64,000 nt of DNA. Source: Volvox africanus (taxonomy: Eukaryota; Chlorophyta; Chlorophyceae; Chlamydomonadales; Volvocaceae). The stretch lies in NCBI GenBank assembly GCA_030268105.1, contig BSDZ01000014.1:3105501-3169500 (forward strand), given 5' to 3'. The translations under genes and the position numbers were made by a program. Every line of letters begins with the position of its first letter. Within the stretch, counting starts at the first letter, position 1. Positions 24,420 to 36,523 of the stretch are shown in pieces. Below the pieces are notes generated by a model. That model was not told where the DNA came from. It saw nothing but the letters and a program-made list of their open reading frames with translations, and searched no databases.

Positions 24420-26435
24420 ATGTCGCGGGTCTTCCTTCCGTTAGACGCCGATGGTGATCCTGGAAGCTTGCGCCTTCTTTCTGTTGCGGAGCAACGAACA
24501 GAGCAAAGGGCACAACCTAATGCGCCAAGAAGAGGCTTCAACACAAATGTTCGGCCCTTGACAGTTGCGGAAGTACTTCCGCCTCATCTCCGAAGTGGTA
24601 ATTCTTCTCGGGGTGTAGGTTTGTTCGAGTTTTGGCCCCGCCCGGTTAAGGCGAAGACCCCAACGACAACGGATGTCCATCGGATTTACTCGGTTCGCGC
24701 GGAAGGCCTACAATCGGATCGCACGCCCACTTACCAGCCCGGTAGGTATGCCTACAACGCTGTGATGGAGGCGGCACCAGCAGACACACTGCCGTCGCAA
24801 AAGCCGAGGTATCGTGAAGAGTACGACTACACAGTAAGGGAGGCGATAAGGAACGTTGACAACGCATTTCGCGAAGTACAAACGCAAACGGAGCTTGCGT
24901 CTTCTGGAGTCTTTTATCAAGAACCGCAGGAGAGTACGAACAACACTTCAGAATTAAAACCTATCCCGGTAGAGGTTCAAGTAGAATACCAGCCAGAGAC
25001 ATTGGCAGGACTCGATTCGGTTGTAGAGGACTACGCGATGCTGCAGAGCGAGGCTCATGGCTCTAGCTCGACGTGGCGTGGTAGCCCAAGCCTTGGATGG
25101 CAGTCGGATATGGGGACTTCTCGCGATCAACCGGCCACAGCTCTCACGTCTACACTTGTGGCACGTATGGACGCGCTACGGCAACAGCTCTTGAGGGTTT
25201 CGAGGTAAGGTGTAATCTGCAACATAAGCTTGCCGGACATCTACGAACAAGTTTCCCGCGCTATGGGCTACACACGATTTTATTGAAGACAATTTCATGC
25301 ATATATTTATGTCCAAGTTGAAATGGATCGACATAGCCAGCAATTACACCTTCTCGCGCACCCAGCTAGGACATAGCTGCAAGGCGCCAAACGTGCAGGA
25401 GGGTTCCCTTCAGGATGAACCTCTCTTATAGCTGAAATCAATTGCGTACCGCACTGGGTCATGCATCAGATCCAGGACCCCAGACCATTCTCCCCTCCCG
25501 ATTCCACGTGTCCACAGCATGACCCCACCATCCTTCTTCCTTCGAGACGTTAAGAACCGCATATGCCCACCCCCTCCTGGCGCCTGCCCTGCCTGAGCCT
25601 TCCTGCCTGTCATATCTTGCGCGCTTGATCCTTTCTTCACAATCCTCTGCAGCATGTCAATGCCTGCCCACTGTGTGATCTTCATCGCAGCACGCTCAGC
25701 GGTGTGCAGGAGAAAGCTGCGCATCTGGCCTCCTCCATGGGACACCGGAGCCACACGTTGTATAACGGCGGCGGTACTGGCGCTACCGCCGCCACCTCTA
25801 CCACCGCTGCATCGCAAGGGCTGTCGGCGGTGATGTCGGCGCCAACGGTAACGAGACCCATTGTGCCTGCGGTAGTAGCGGCGGCAGCGGCGCCTTCCCC
25901 TATAGCGACGTCAGACCTGCCAACCCAGCGGTACTTTCCACCGATTGGCCCTGGCAACATGGACTCCCCTCTGGGCAGCGGTCGTTTCGCCTCACCTCAC
26001 GAGCTGAGGAATGGCAGTATTAGCGAGACAAGGGTCTATGTGGTTTCCGTGTCATCAGCCGCGTCGGACTCACCTGAACCACCACCGCCGCATTATCTGA
26101 CGCAGTCCCCGCCAGCGGGACTGCCGCACGCCTCTCTGTCGCCGTCGCAACCAACCAGGCACCAGCAGCTATCGCCGCAGCATGCGCCTCAGGCAGCGGC
26201 TGAACAGTCAGAAACACCACTTGCGGCCGCCGCAGCTTCTGCAGCCGTGCTGGCGTCGTACCCTGCAATGCCGACGTCGTCGTCGCTCCGCCCACAGTGC
26301 TACTCGCCTGCCGTCGCCGTCCATATGAGCGCGCTCGAAGGTGAGGCGGAGGGCGGAGGGGGCGATAGTCATGAAGTCGTGATGGAACCAACACCGTGGG
26401 TCGCATCAGCTTCGCAGCAGCCGCGGCAACGGTAG
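24420..26435 (+). CDS. Unrecognised protein, N-terminal exons (exons A and B)
   Basis: Exon A is 24420..25204, starting at the ATG of MSRVFLPLDADG (the frame is open upstream to 24381 without another ATG). It ends in AG|GTAAGG, phase 2. Intron 25205..25690. Exon B starts at 25691 after CAG and continues the frame exactly. Exon A encodes about 262 residues of ordinary composition with a charged helical segment (REAIRNVDNAFREVQTQTEL); no domain is recognised. Exon B turns Ala/Pro/Ser-rich. It either reaches the TAG at 26435 (509 residues in total) or is spliced at 26340 (GAAG|GTGAGG, phase 1) into the exon at 28400, whose acceptor is also phase 1. I favour the splice but cannot decide from sequence alone. 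Confidence 0.55.
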
Positions 26436-28399
26436 CGATAGCGGCAGTGGCTGAACCCATGGGTGCTTGACCCAGATGTCTTAGCGATCGTTTTCGTTTG
26501 CTGACCCCTTAAGCACACCTTGCAATACGGGTTTTGGGGTGCAGAAGCCTACTGGTGGCGCAGAAGGCTGTAACGTCCGTAAGCTGCGGACTTTTGAGAG
26601 AGCTTGTCTTTAGGGCGGGTTATGGAGGCAATCTTCAGGCTTTAAACCACAAACACAGCTTGCTATTGGTCCTGCGCAGTGATGAAATGTGTGCGGATGC
26701 GGGTGTGGGAGAACCAGCTGCGGTTCGTGTCCCAAAGTTTTGGACTTTTGTTATGCTATGCTGTGCTATGCTGTGCTGTGCTGTGATGATTCCCCCTGAT
26801 CGGGTGTTTTAACAACCCATGCCATCCCCAAAGTGGCCAGGGGTTCACGCGAGCTGACCTTCCACATTCTTTCTGATTATTAGGATAGCCGCGTGAGGCT
26901 GCTGCTTCGAAGGATTATATGCAATGCAGTACTGTGCAGTGCCCACTACGGTGCAATGGGCTGTGGTGCGATGTTAAATTATTTAACAAGGGTCCTACAA
27001 GGAGGGGACTCTGCTCTATCACTCTGTCTCGGGATTAGGACTACATCTGGCGGCAAAGAAGGTGCTGTAGCGGCCCCTTTACCACAACGTGCCGCTGTCC
27101 TCGAGTGCGGCGGCGACCTCGGGCCGAGACCTCTGGTTTTGAGGTCTGAGGTCGTGGTTCTGGAGCATCCGCGTTCCCTTGCTGAAGCCGGCGCGTTTGC
27201 CGCTCAAGGTCCTGGTCTCTCCGAGTTGGGTTTGACTGACTCTGTCGCAGAGATAGAGAGAGGGGGGGAGGGTTGCGCTGTCCATTGATCTCAGTGGGAT
27301 CCTGATTGATCGTATCTATCTGAATATCTATCTAAATAATTATCTAAATACCTATCTAGGCATACATCCAACAGCACATGAGTTTCCGGCTCCATTGGTT
27401 TCGGTGGGGCCGCTGCAGTCCCATCTGCCCGGATGGTCCGAATGCTGAAGCATGTGTTCAAATATGAACCGCTGGGGCTGTCCTTGAATGCGGTGGAAGC
27501 GCGTCTATGTGGGTAGGGGTGGGATTGCCACTATAAGTCGTGGATTGGGGGGCCGCACACGGGGACGCTCATGTGTGCGCGTGGGTTGGTCAAGCCGCTC
27601 GCTGCAGTACAACACATCGGTTTTGGCGGCGGCATTGGCGCAATCGCTTATGCAGGTACCCACACCCTTTGTTGGGCCCTCTAATTGGAGAGGGCTTTAA
27701 AACACATGGGGGGGGAGGTGTTAACATATGACGGGTGCGGACTTGGGTGGGTTTCAGTTGCAGGGGAGAGAGTGGGAGGATGTATGCGGCGCACGCGTGC
27801 ATCTTGCTTGCGGAGCCGCGACCTCCAGTCCCCTTAACGACATCTGCAAACCCCTGTTGCTCGTGGTTCTCCGCGGCCATGGAGGTCCTATGCACTCCGG
27901 ACCCCGCTGTGTAACTAAACATATACACACAGACACACAGAAACACACACGAGCCGACAGGGTGTGGCCCAGCATGTAGCCTAGGTGATGATGCCCTCCC
28001 AGACACAACGCGCCAGGCATCCAGAAAGCACTCCCCAAACTAGAAGATCTCTGCCATATACTCTAGGCTGCCTGCCCCTAAACACCAATGCCGAATTTTC
28101 CAGTTATCAGCCGAAATGCGGAAAAGTGACTCGACCCGCCGCTTCTTAGGCGCTTCTGACGCACAGCTTGCCGTTACAGATCGTCGGACGGTGGCACCAC
28201 TGTACGACGCGGAAGCTTACTGGCCATTTGGTATTCCGGATGACCGCATTATAAGGCGCAAGTCTTGTTAGCTGGCTTGGTTGGATATATGTGAGGATGC
28301 ATTGCATTGTTCTGTATTAAGCGTTATTTTGTTTGCTGATGCTCCTGTATATTGCTGCTCGGCAAAAACTCAAATGTTCCCCGCTTCCGCGTCCTGCAG
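26436..28399. other. About 2 kb without a supported exon (intron or intergenic)
   Basis: If exon B is spliced at 26340, this is most of a 2,059-nt intron; otherwise it is intergenic. It contains a short TGCTATGCTGTG tandem run near 26752-26785 and a TCTATCTAAATA-type run near 27310-27360. Open frames here are short and do not resemble known proteins. Confidence 0.4.
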
Positions 28400-29097
28400 G
28401 GCCGTCGTACCACCCGTTTGAGCTGGGCAGTCCGGCAGGCCGTACCATGCATGTCATGGTCCCGGAGCTACAGGCACCGGCAGCGGAGCGCATGGTCTTT
28501 TCGCCTCCTTACTCCTTCGCGGAGATGGACAACCCTAAACACCAAGCGCCAAGTGGCGCGAAGATGTTCGGATCATCCATAGCCACTCCACAAAGTGTAC
28601 CGAAGTTTGATAGCCGTACGGGTACACACTTCGAAGAGGATGATAGCTTCGCGCAGGTTAAGGGCTACAGGTTTCCGCATGTCGGTGGCGGCAGCGACGT
28701 GCATGGCGGCGGTGGTGGTGGGGGCGGCGAATCTCATGACTTTGGTGGCCTGTATGGGCCGTCCTTCTCCGCCGCCGCCACTACCACCTCTGGCGACGCC
28801 GGTAAGCGGGAGGTCAGTCGTTCCGTGCCGCCAACGACCCGGCGGCCAACACTGGCGGCAGCGTTTGCCGCCAGTCCAGCGCCGAGCACGATGGCCAGCG
28901 CCTTTGTACAGCAGCTTGGCTCGCCGGTCCTACAAGAGCTTCTGACGCAGTCGTCACCTCTTAAGCCGCATGGCTCCTGGGAGGGCTCCGCTTCGCGTCC
29001 CAAGCACATGCATTCGGAGGAGGCGTCCGATTTCTCACAGCTGGCGCAAATCCATGGTCGGCAACGGGTAGACTTGGCTGCGGTATCCGATACCACC

Positions 29098-29129
<32 letters not shown>

Positions 29130-31923
29130 CAACAACAATAATAATAATGATAATAATGATAACAGCAACACCATCATTAACACCGCGGCTGCTGCCGCCA
29201 CCAGCGCCGCGACCACCCCTCCCTCCCTGGACTCCGCCCGCTACCGGCGCCCCTCCTCCGGTGCCCATTCAAACGCCTCCAGTCTGGATGCGGAGCGAGT
29301 TCGCCCATGGGTCGGAGGCCGCGGCAATGGCAGGGGCAGCGATGGAACGCAGTACGAGTCGCTGGTAGCGCCAGCATACTTCTGCAGCGGCGGCGGCGGC
29401 GGCGGCGGCGTTCTCAGTGGCGGTGGCTCGGTTGGTTCCAACGATGCCACTCGGGCATTCGACAGCCGCCGTTCGTCCATTGGGGGGTTGTCGGATGTGT
29501 CGTCACTCGACGCCGCGCGGGTGCACCCCTGGATCAGTGGAGACGATCCGAATGTGGCGACGATTCCACTTCGTTCGGCCGACGGCTCCTTAGAGCTGAT
29601 GGCGTCGGCGCCACAGCCGCATTCGTCGCCGTATGGCAGTGATGCTGGTGAGGATGTGGAGCGCAGCGGCGAGAGGAAGAGGAGTATCAGCGGCCGTAGC
29701 GTTGGTGGGGGCAGCTGGCTGTTGCTGAGTCCAACGGTGGTGGTGAAGGAGGCAGCGGGAGGCAGCGGTCCAGCGATTCGAGCTTTAGAAGGGGAGGGGG
29801 AGTTGGCAATGCAGGGAGCATTAGAAGCAGGGGCTGAGGCACCGGAGGTGATTGAGGAGCCGATGCCGTCAAATGCAGAGACGCATCAGCAGCAGGATAG
29901 GGCCAACGCAGGACTAGTAAGGTACGGCAAGCATGCGGAATGTTATAAGCGTGATGGCAACAATCAAGCGGAAGAGGAAGACCAGGAGCCCAGCGTTGCT
30001 GTCAGTCTGTCGTCACCTCCGCCACGGACTCCGTACGACGCTGACGGGGGCGCTGGCAGTGGCAGCGGTTCGACGACACCGACGCCGACGCCGACGCCAC
30101 GTGCCATCTCAGCTTTGCGTTTCATTGCGCTAGCTTTGAAATGCGGGAGGGCAGCGGCGACGGGGACGCTGACGGCAAGGATTGGCTCCACCGCGCGGAC
30201 TTATACGATGACGACGACGATGATGATGATAGGATCAGCGGCAGGCGGTGCGACGGCGACGGCGACAGTGTGTATGGGCGCCCTGGCGCACTTACCGCAT
30301 TGGGGAGTCATCGTGATCGACGCGATGATGACAACGATGACGAACTCCTGCAGACGCCCACCCACGATAACTCTTGGAAAAGGCTCAAGCTCCGTAATCC
30401 TAGCAGCGGTACCGGTGACGGCACCGGCGCCAGTGACGCCGATAGCGACGCTGGCGGCGCCAGTGCCATCGCCGCCGCCGTCAGTCGCCGTCGCTGGCAG
30501 ATACAGCAGCGTGGCGAGTCGGTTTCCTCCGCTGGTCCGGGCGCCAACGACCTATACGATGGCTATAGCGAAGAGGAGGAGGAGGAGGACCTTGACGGCA
30601 ATGGGAATGGAAATGGCGCGCAGCGGCGGCGGCGGGAGGCCATCAGGTTGTCCGAGTCTCTTCCTGTCGGTGCATTATCATCAACCGCAGCGCAGCGCGC
30701 CGCCGCTTCAGACTTGTACCACAGCTTTTCCTTCCCATCGACAGAGGCGGCGGTGCGGGCAGCGGAGGTGGAGGCGGAGGCGGCTGCCACAGCCGTGTCA
30801 TGGTCTCCATTGAGAGTGGGGATATTAAGCAACGCAGGCGGAAGCGAAGGAAGCAGTACGAGCGGTGCAGCAGCAGGTGGAATGCTGGAAGGCCCTGCAT
30901 TGGTGGGCTTCAGGACGGACGGTGGCGGAGGCGGAGGCGGTACACCGGAAACACCTGACGCCGCAGGTTGCGGTGGCCATGCCGTACATCACCCTGCTGC
31001 GCGGCCCAGTCGTATCTATATACCGTCTTCGCCGCGGAGCTCCGTGGGCGGCTGGTCCGTGCCTTCGCCCGTGTCATCGCCGCACACGCACAGCGTGGCG
31101 GGCATGCGGACGCCGTCTCCTGCTGGGTGGGGGTGAGGGTGAGGGTGAGGGTGAGGGTGGCACCGCCGTTCCGTTGAGCAAAAGAGCTCAGGTCTTTAAC
31201 CCCCACCATCATCGCACCGCACCATATCAAACTTGCCCACCAAGCTTTCCGTGCCAACACGACTGAGGCTCCACTCGTCTCACATTTCACTCGTGTTGGC
31301 GTCCTAAACGATGAAGATGCGCGTGCGTCCCCCACTCAATCACCCAACCACCCAACGCATCACCCTTCCATGTAATGAATGAAACCCGCTTCTTTCTCTA
31401 TCTAAACGTGGACGTTGTGTTGCCCGCCTCCTCTTCCTCGCAGCAAAGCCACCAACTTCTCGCTCCGAAACCATCTAAATCTGACCGTGTCGAGCTGCCT
31501 GTTTGCGGAAACGTCATCTTCGAACGGAGGAGATGGGTACAAGTACGAGTACGAGTACGACGGCGGTGTTGGCACCCGACAATATGCCGAGAGCCGGTTA
31601 GTAGCCGATTACGAACTAGCACCACTGCTGAAGCAGCGGCAGCTGCGTCATCACGTAGACTCGGACAAGGGTGAGCATGGGGACGACGTGGAGGAAGGCG
31701 AGGAGGTCACGTCACGCCCGACTTCAAGGCTCAAGGATAAAGTTGGTGAGGTCGGGTGGCGGGATGAGGAGGAGGAGTTGGCCAGGTACATATCATTGCT
31801 GCGTGATGTAAACTGCTGCTGCTGCTGCTGCTGCTGCGTTTCGACAGGTGCAGCATGCCTGGAACCCGGCGGCATGCGTGGCACACAGATGTCTGCATTG
31901 CGCTGGCTTATGACGGCATCTAA
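28400..31923 (+). CDS. Low-complexity protein, C-terminal exons (exons C-F), probably the same gene as 24420..26340
   Basis: Exon C 28400..29921 (phase 1 in, phase 2 out, AG|GTACGG), exon D 30113..31132 (GG|GTGAGG), exon E 31444..31785, and a short exon F 31848..31923 ending in TAA. Frames agree at every junction; joined to exons A and B the product is about 1,460 residues. It is rich in Gly, Ser, Ala and acidic runs, with an Asn run encoded near 29115-29160, poly-Asp near 30205 and poly-Glu near 30570. Two copies of a SSLDAxRVxPW motif occur at about 29278 and 29500. No domain is recognised. The 62-nt intron before exon F is unusually short; without it, exon E would run into the LTR at 31947. 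An open frame also exists on the opposite strand at 31651..31968. Confidence 0.5.
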
Positions 31924-31946
31924 TGACGGCATAGTACTACCGTCAC

Positions 31947-32761
31947 TGTTGTATCCTTCCTTCTTCAATCATGTATTAGCTCTGCACATCTAGGTGTTAG
32001 CTGCGTGCGTACCAAGCTTACCAACAGCAAGGCAAGCCAATGCGAATAGTAGACAGCGGAAGACTCAATAGCAAGGAAAGATTCAACTTACAATGTTCTT
32101 CAGTTACAGAATTACAGTCTGCCGTCAGACCCCGTGGGCAATGTTCATCACTCGGCTGCAGATGGAATGCTAGAATAGCTCAGGCCGAATATAAATGATT
32201 ATATCGTATGTATGCGTATCGGATAGAGTTCAGTACTCGAATACTTGGTCCAAAGTTAGCGTCGCGCCGACTTCGGTCTCTAGGTGGCCGTCCTCGCACC
32301 TATCACGTCGTGATACCGATGTGCAGTACAGGTCTCACTGGATTACGATCTCAAGTGTGAGTACCTTGGTAATACTGCTCTAAATATCGTGTCATTCGTG
32401 ATATTATTGGATGCAACGCATGCAATATGCAAAGGTCCAAAGATCAATATTTGGTTGCCGACCCAACCATCACGATCGTCGCATTCTTGCATACGCGTAT
32501 GGTTTATGACACAGATGAGGTAATACTATTCAAAGTATTATTACGTGATATAATATGCCAATGGATAGATCGCGCATTAATTATCAGCCTCGAGTCAAAC
32601 ATGTTGACCGACAGCGCGATGTCGTGAATGATGATGCGACATGCCTGATTAGCTAGATATACTCGAGTATATCATGCTAATATGATTGTATTATGCTTCA
32701 TGATATCTGAATGCATTGCGGCCTTCATAAATGTAAACGGTGATTGAACCCGCGTACAACA
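31947..32761 (-). repeat. LTR1 (3' LTR of A1)
   Basis: 815 bp, about 98% identical to LTR2. Most differences are C-to-T or G-to-A changes at CpG. It contains the palindrome ATATACTCGAGTATAT near 32655. Confidence 0.95.
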
Positions 32762-32806
32762 ACTATCCCCCCTCCCGTATGCAGCGTCCTCGCTGCATCA
32801 AACAGC
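32762..32806 (-). promoter_or_regulatory. Polypurine tract and adjoining stem-loop of A1
   Basis: On the minus strand, GGGAGGGGGGATAGT directly abuts the LTR and would prime plus-strand DNA synthesis. Just upstream in the element, GCAGCG-AGGA-CGCTGC (32781..32796) forms a stem-loop also found in B1 and B2. Confidence 0.7.
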
Positions 32807-32961
32807 ATCGACTGCAAGGATCATTGCGTTTGCGTGGCGCTTAGACGAGCTTCCTCCAACAGGGGCTTCATTTCCGGCGAGAAGTTACACATCGGCTCCC
32901 ACGAATTATGCTCGCTAGAATAGCCAGTCCACTTGACCAGATATTCATGCACCTTCCGCTT

Positions 32962-35568
32962 TCATCGTTGTCGACCAATGCGACGAACCCGATAATCCAG
33001 TATGCATTCCACATCATACACCTTTTGCTTGCCTGCGATCCAGGTCTCGGGACCGGGGTCCATTACTGCAGGGGCATCGGTGTCGTTCGTAACGGGTGCT
33101 GTGCCGTGATAAGGGCGAATTAAAGAAATATGAAATGTGGGATGGATATTCATGTCAGAAGGTAGGGATAGCTCCACGGCTACATTCCCTACCATGCGAA
33201 CAACGGGATATGGACCGATCCAACGAGGTAACAATTTACGGGAACCGTCGGCGAGCGAATGCAAGTTCTTAGTGCTCAGTAATACCATTTGTCCCACCGA
33301 AAATGTTACGTCCCATTTAAATTTATTATAATAGTCCATCGTCCGTTGTTGTGCCGCATCCAGGCATGCCTTCGCGTCTGTCATGCGGGATAGGAACGAC
33401 TTGGCAAAGGTTTTAGCCGCAGGGATATTTATCTCCAATTCTCGCCACACGGGTAGCGCAGGATGAAATCCATAATTCAGAAAGAAAGGGCTTTGACCTG
33501 TAGAGCGGTTAACAGCGTTGTTAAGCGCGAATTCTGCCGAAGTCAGAAACGTATCCCAAACAGAGGGTGTGCGTCCCGCGAAATTCCTCAACATGTCGCC
33601 CAGTGTGCAATTTATGCGTTCAGTTTGCCCATCGGATTGTGGATGATATGCTGTGCTCAAATGAACGCGCATACTGATGAGTTGACATAGCGCTTCCCAA
33701 AACTTAGACGTGAATTGACTGCCGCGATTGGAGATGACATTTTTAGGAACGCCATGCAATCGGACCACATTATCAAAAAATAATCGTGCTGTTTGCTCAG
33801 TGGTGCAAGACAAGGTGCAGGGGGCTAAATGAACCATCTTGGTCAAACGATCGACCATTACGAACACCGAGTCATATCCCCCCTCAGTTTTGGGCAGCGC
33901 GACTACGAAGTCCATAGAAACACTTTCCCAAGGGACATCTGGTATAGGTAAAGGTTGTAATAAACCCTGGCCCTTACCGGATAGTGTTTTATTGCGCTGG
34001 CATAAACTGCACCTTTGCACAAAGTTTTCCGCATCCTTCACCATGCGCGGCCACCAGAACGAGCGTTGTACCAGCTCTGCCAATCGCGTGCTTCCAGGAT
34101 GTCCTGCCAACGGGTCCTCGTGGAGCCGCGCAAGAACATCGTAGCGCAAAGCGTCGTCATTTGGCACGACGATTTGTGTGGTCGAGCCATCCTGCCGTAT
34201 CCACAAATCGTTGCACTTGTGCAAATGTTCCACATTGTTGGGCAAAGCGAACCATGGATCCACTTTATATGCCACCTTGAGTCGCTGCGCAAGGTCCGCT
34301 GCTATCGGCACCTCCTGACTGCGCGAACGAGTAACCAGTGCTGCCAAAATTGCAGCATGTAATGATGGATGTCGACTGAGAGCATCAGCAATATTAATCC
34401 TGCCGGCGATATACTCCCATGTACAGTTGAAACGAGACAGATACTCCATCCACCGGGCTTGTCGTCGGTTAAGCATAGGGACACTCTGCAAGAATGTCAG
34501 CGGCTTATGATCGGTCTTCAGCGTAAAAGGGCGGCCCTCGAGGTAACAACGCCATTCCTTCAAAGCATGTAGAGCTGCCAACAGCTCCTGCTCTCTGGTT
34601 GTGTATCGGGTCTCCGCACCCGAAAACTTCTTACTTGTGATGGCGATCAGTCGTCCTTCCTGCAACAATACAGCGCCGCTTCCATGCAAGGAAGCATCCC
34701 ATACAACTTCAACACGGAACGGGAACAAGTAATCAGGAAAAGAGAGGGTAACATTGTCGGTGATGATTCGTTTGAGCTCTTCGAATGCCCGCTGACACGC
34801 GGATGTCCAGGCTTTGAGAGAAACGAAACCTCCTTTCTTCGTCAAATTCATAAGCGTGGCCGCAATAATGGAGTAATATTTAATAAACTTACGGAAGTAG
34901 TTAGTCAAACCCAAGAACTGGCGTAGTTCGGTGAGGTTCTGAGGCGCGGGCCATTCACGAACCGCAGCTACCTTCCGTGGATCCATCCTGACCCCAGTGG
35001 CCGACACGATGTGGCCCAAATACTCCACTTGCGGCTGCACCCAAAAACACTTGGTGCGTTTAGCAAACAATTGCTCCCGCTTCATCACCTCAAGCACGAG
35101 CTCGAGATGCTTCAGGTGCTCCTTGCACGTTTTGGAATATACTAAAATATCATCCAAATAACAAACGACGAACCTGTCGATATACGGTCTGAACATGCGA
35201 TCCATCACTGCTTGAAATGTGGCGGGCGCATTAGTAAGTCCAAACGACAAGACCGTGTACTCGAAGTGACCAAAGGGAGTCCGGAAAGCAGTTTTCGGAA
35301 TATCAGAGGCAGCACTGCATATCTGATTATACCCTTGTTGAAGGTCAATCGAGGAAAAGTAAGCTGAACCTTTCAGCTTATCGATCAGGTCATCAACGCG
35401 CGGCAAAGGGTAGTGATTTTTATTCGTGGTCGCATTCAAGCCACGATAATCAATGCACATACACAGCATCCCATCCTTCTTACCGACGAACAATATCGGA
35501 GCCGAATATGGCGACGTGCTGGGCCGAATCATACTCTTTGCGAGCAGATCCCTCACTCGCCGTTTCAT
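32962..35568 (-). pseudogene. pol: A1 pol fragment: reverse transcriptase, RNase H, integrase
   Basis: 868-codon open frame. RT has [10 protein letters not shown] and the catalytic FVVCYLDD. RNase H has VWDASLHGSGAVLL and [11 protein letters not shown]. Integrase has the HHCC finger ([10 protein letters not shown]... CSLCQ) and DDE-type residues in VSMDFV, NRGSQF and QSDGQTERI; the D in the second motif is preceded by N rather than the usual SDRG. A TGA after RRIGRQR cuts off a recognisable chromodomain ([10 protein letters not shown]) encoded around 32825-32960. The upstream protease part is separated by frame breaks. It acted in the cytoplasm and nucleus during retrotransposition; as it stands it is inactive. 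Confidence 0.9.
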
Positions 35569-36523
35569 CCGCTCAACTTTAGCGGACTTAGCCTGTACGT
35601 AGGTTGTGAAACGGGGTGCTCGGGCACAAGAGGGATCGTATAGTCAGCAGGGAACATAGGTGGGAGCCCCAAGATGACAAATGCATCAGTATAATTTTGG
35701 CTGTGACCTCAGAATCTTAGGGGGCTGTGACCTCAGAATCTTTCGCAAGAGACTGTGCGGTGGTAGCAATTGATTGCACCCAAGGCCTCACAAGCAATTC
35801 ATGGGTGTTTTTCCTTATCATTGATAAGATTGCCTTACACCCCTCAAGCTTGGGTTCTTTATTTCGGCAAACGGACGCCGCTTAACCAACATTAACCACA
35901 GGCTCCGCACAATTCCGCCCTCCTCTGGTGTGACATCTTGGTACGACAGACAAGGTACCTTAGGCGATAGGTTCCCTTTTGCACAATGGCCAATTGTGCT
36001 GGACTCCATATCGATGCGCGCGCGGTACTGTCGTTATGTCGCGGCACCCAATGTCCATGTAGTGCTGTCTCCGGGAGACCTTGTTGCACTCATTGGGCCC
36101 TAACACACAGAGGGTCCTTTGACGACTAAGGGTGATTCTGCCCACGATGGGATGCTTACCCTCATTAGCGAGGGTAACCTGAATGCTCAGACGACTATGG
36201 GGCCAACCCCATAATGCTTATCGCTCTTCGTAATAGCAATAAGGTCGTCAGTGACACCTATAGCGCACGGGTGTCCGAAATTTCAAGGAACAAAATGACT
36301 TCATCGTCATTGGTAGAGTCAAACGTAGTGAACCTCCGCTACGCTCCTGCGACCCACGATGCTCCACAGGTACGGATTCGTTAAGGACGCATATTTACCA
36401 GCCATCTGATCATCTAATCAACGGCAGCGGAGAGTCTTCTTCATGCCAGCATCACTGGGTACAATTAGGAGTAGTAGTGGTCAATACATAAGGCCTAACT
36501 CCTCGTCGGGTATCAGACCCTTA
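35569..36523 (-). pseudogene. A1 protease region, eroded
   Basis: Short minus-strand frames retain blocks seen intact in A2, such as SYQDVTPEEGGIV and CAKGNLSPKVP (35890-36000), but they are broken by frameshifts, stops and small internal repeats (35700-35745). The DTGA active site is not readable. Confidence 0.7.

Noticed and set aside
31651..31968. Minus-strand ORF with a poly-Gln run overlapping host exons E/F and the LTR1 border
   Set aside because: The plus-strand exon series has consistent phases. The Gln run is the complement of a CTG repeat. It is kept only as an alternative because its frame would be in phase with island ORF c if the proposed inversion is undone.
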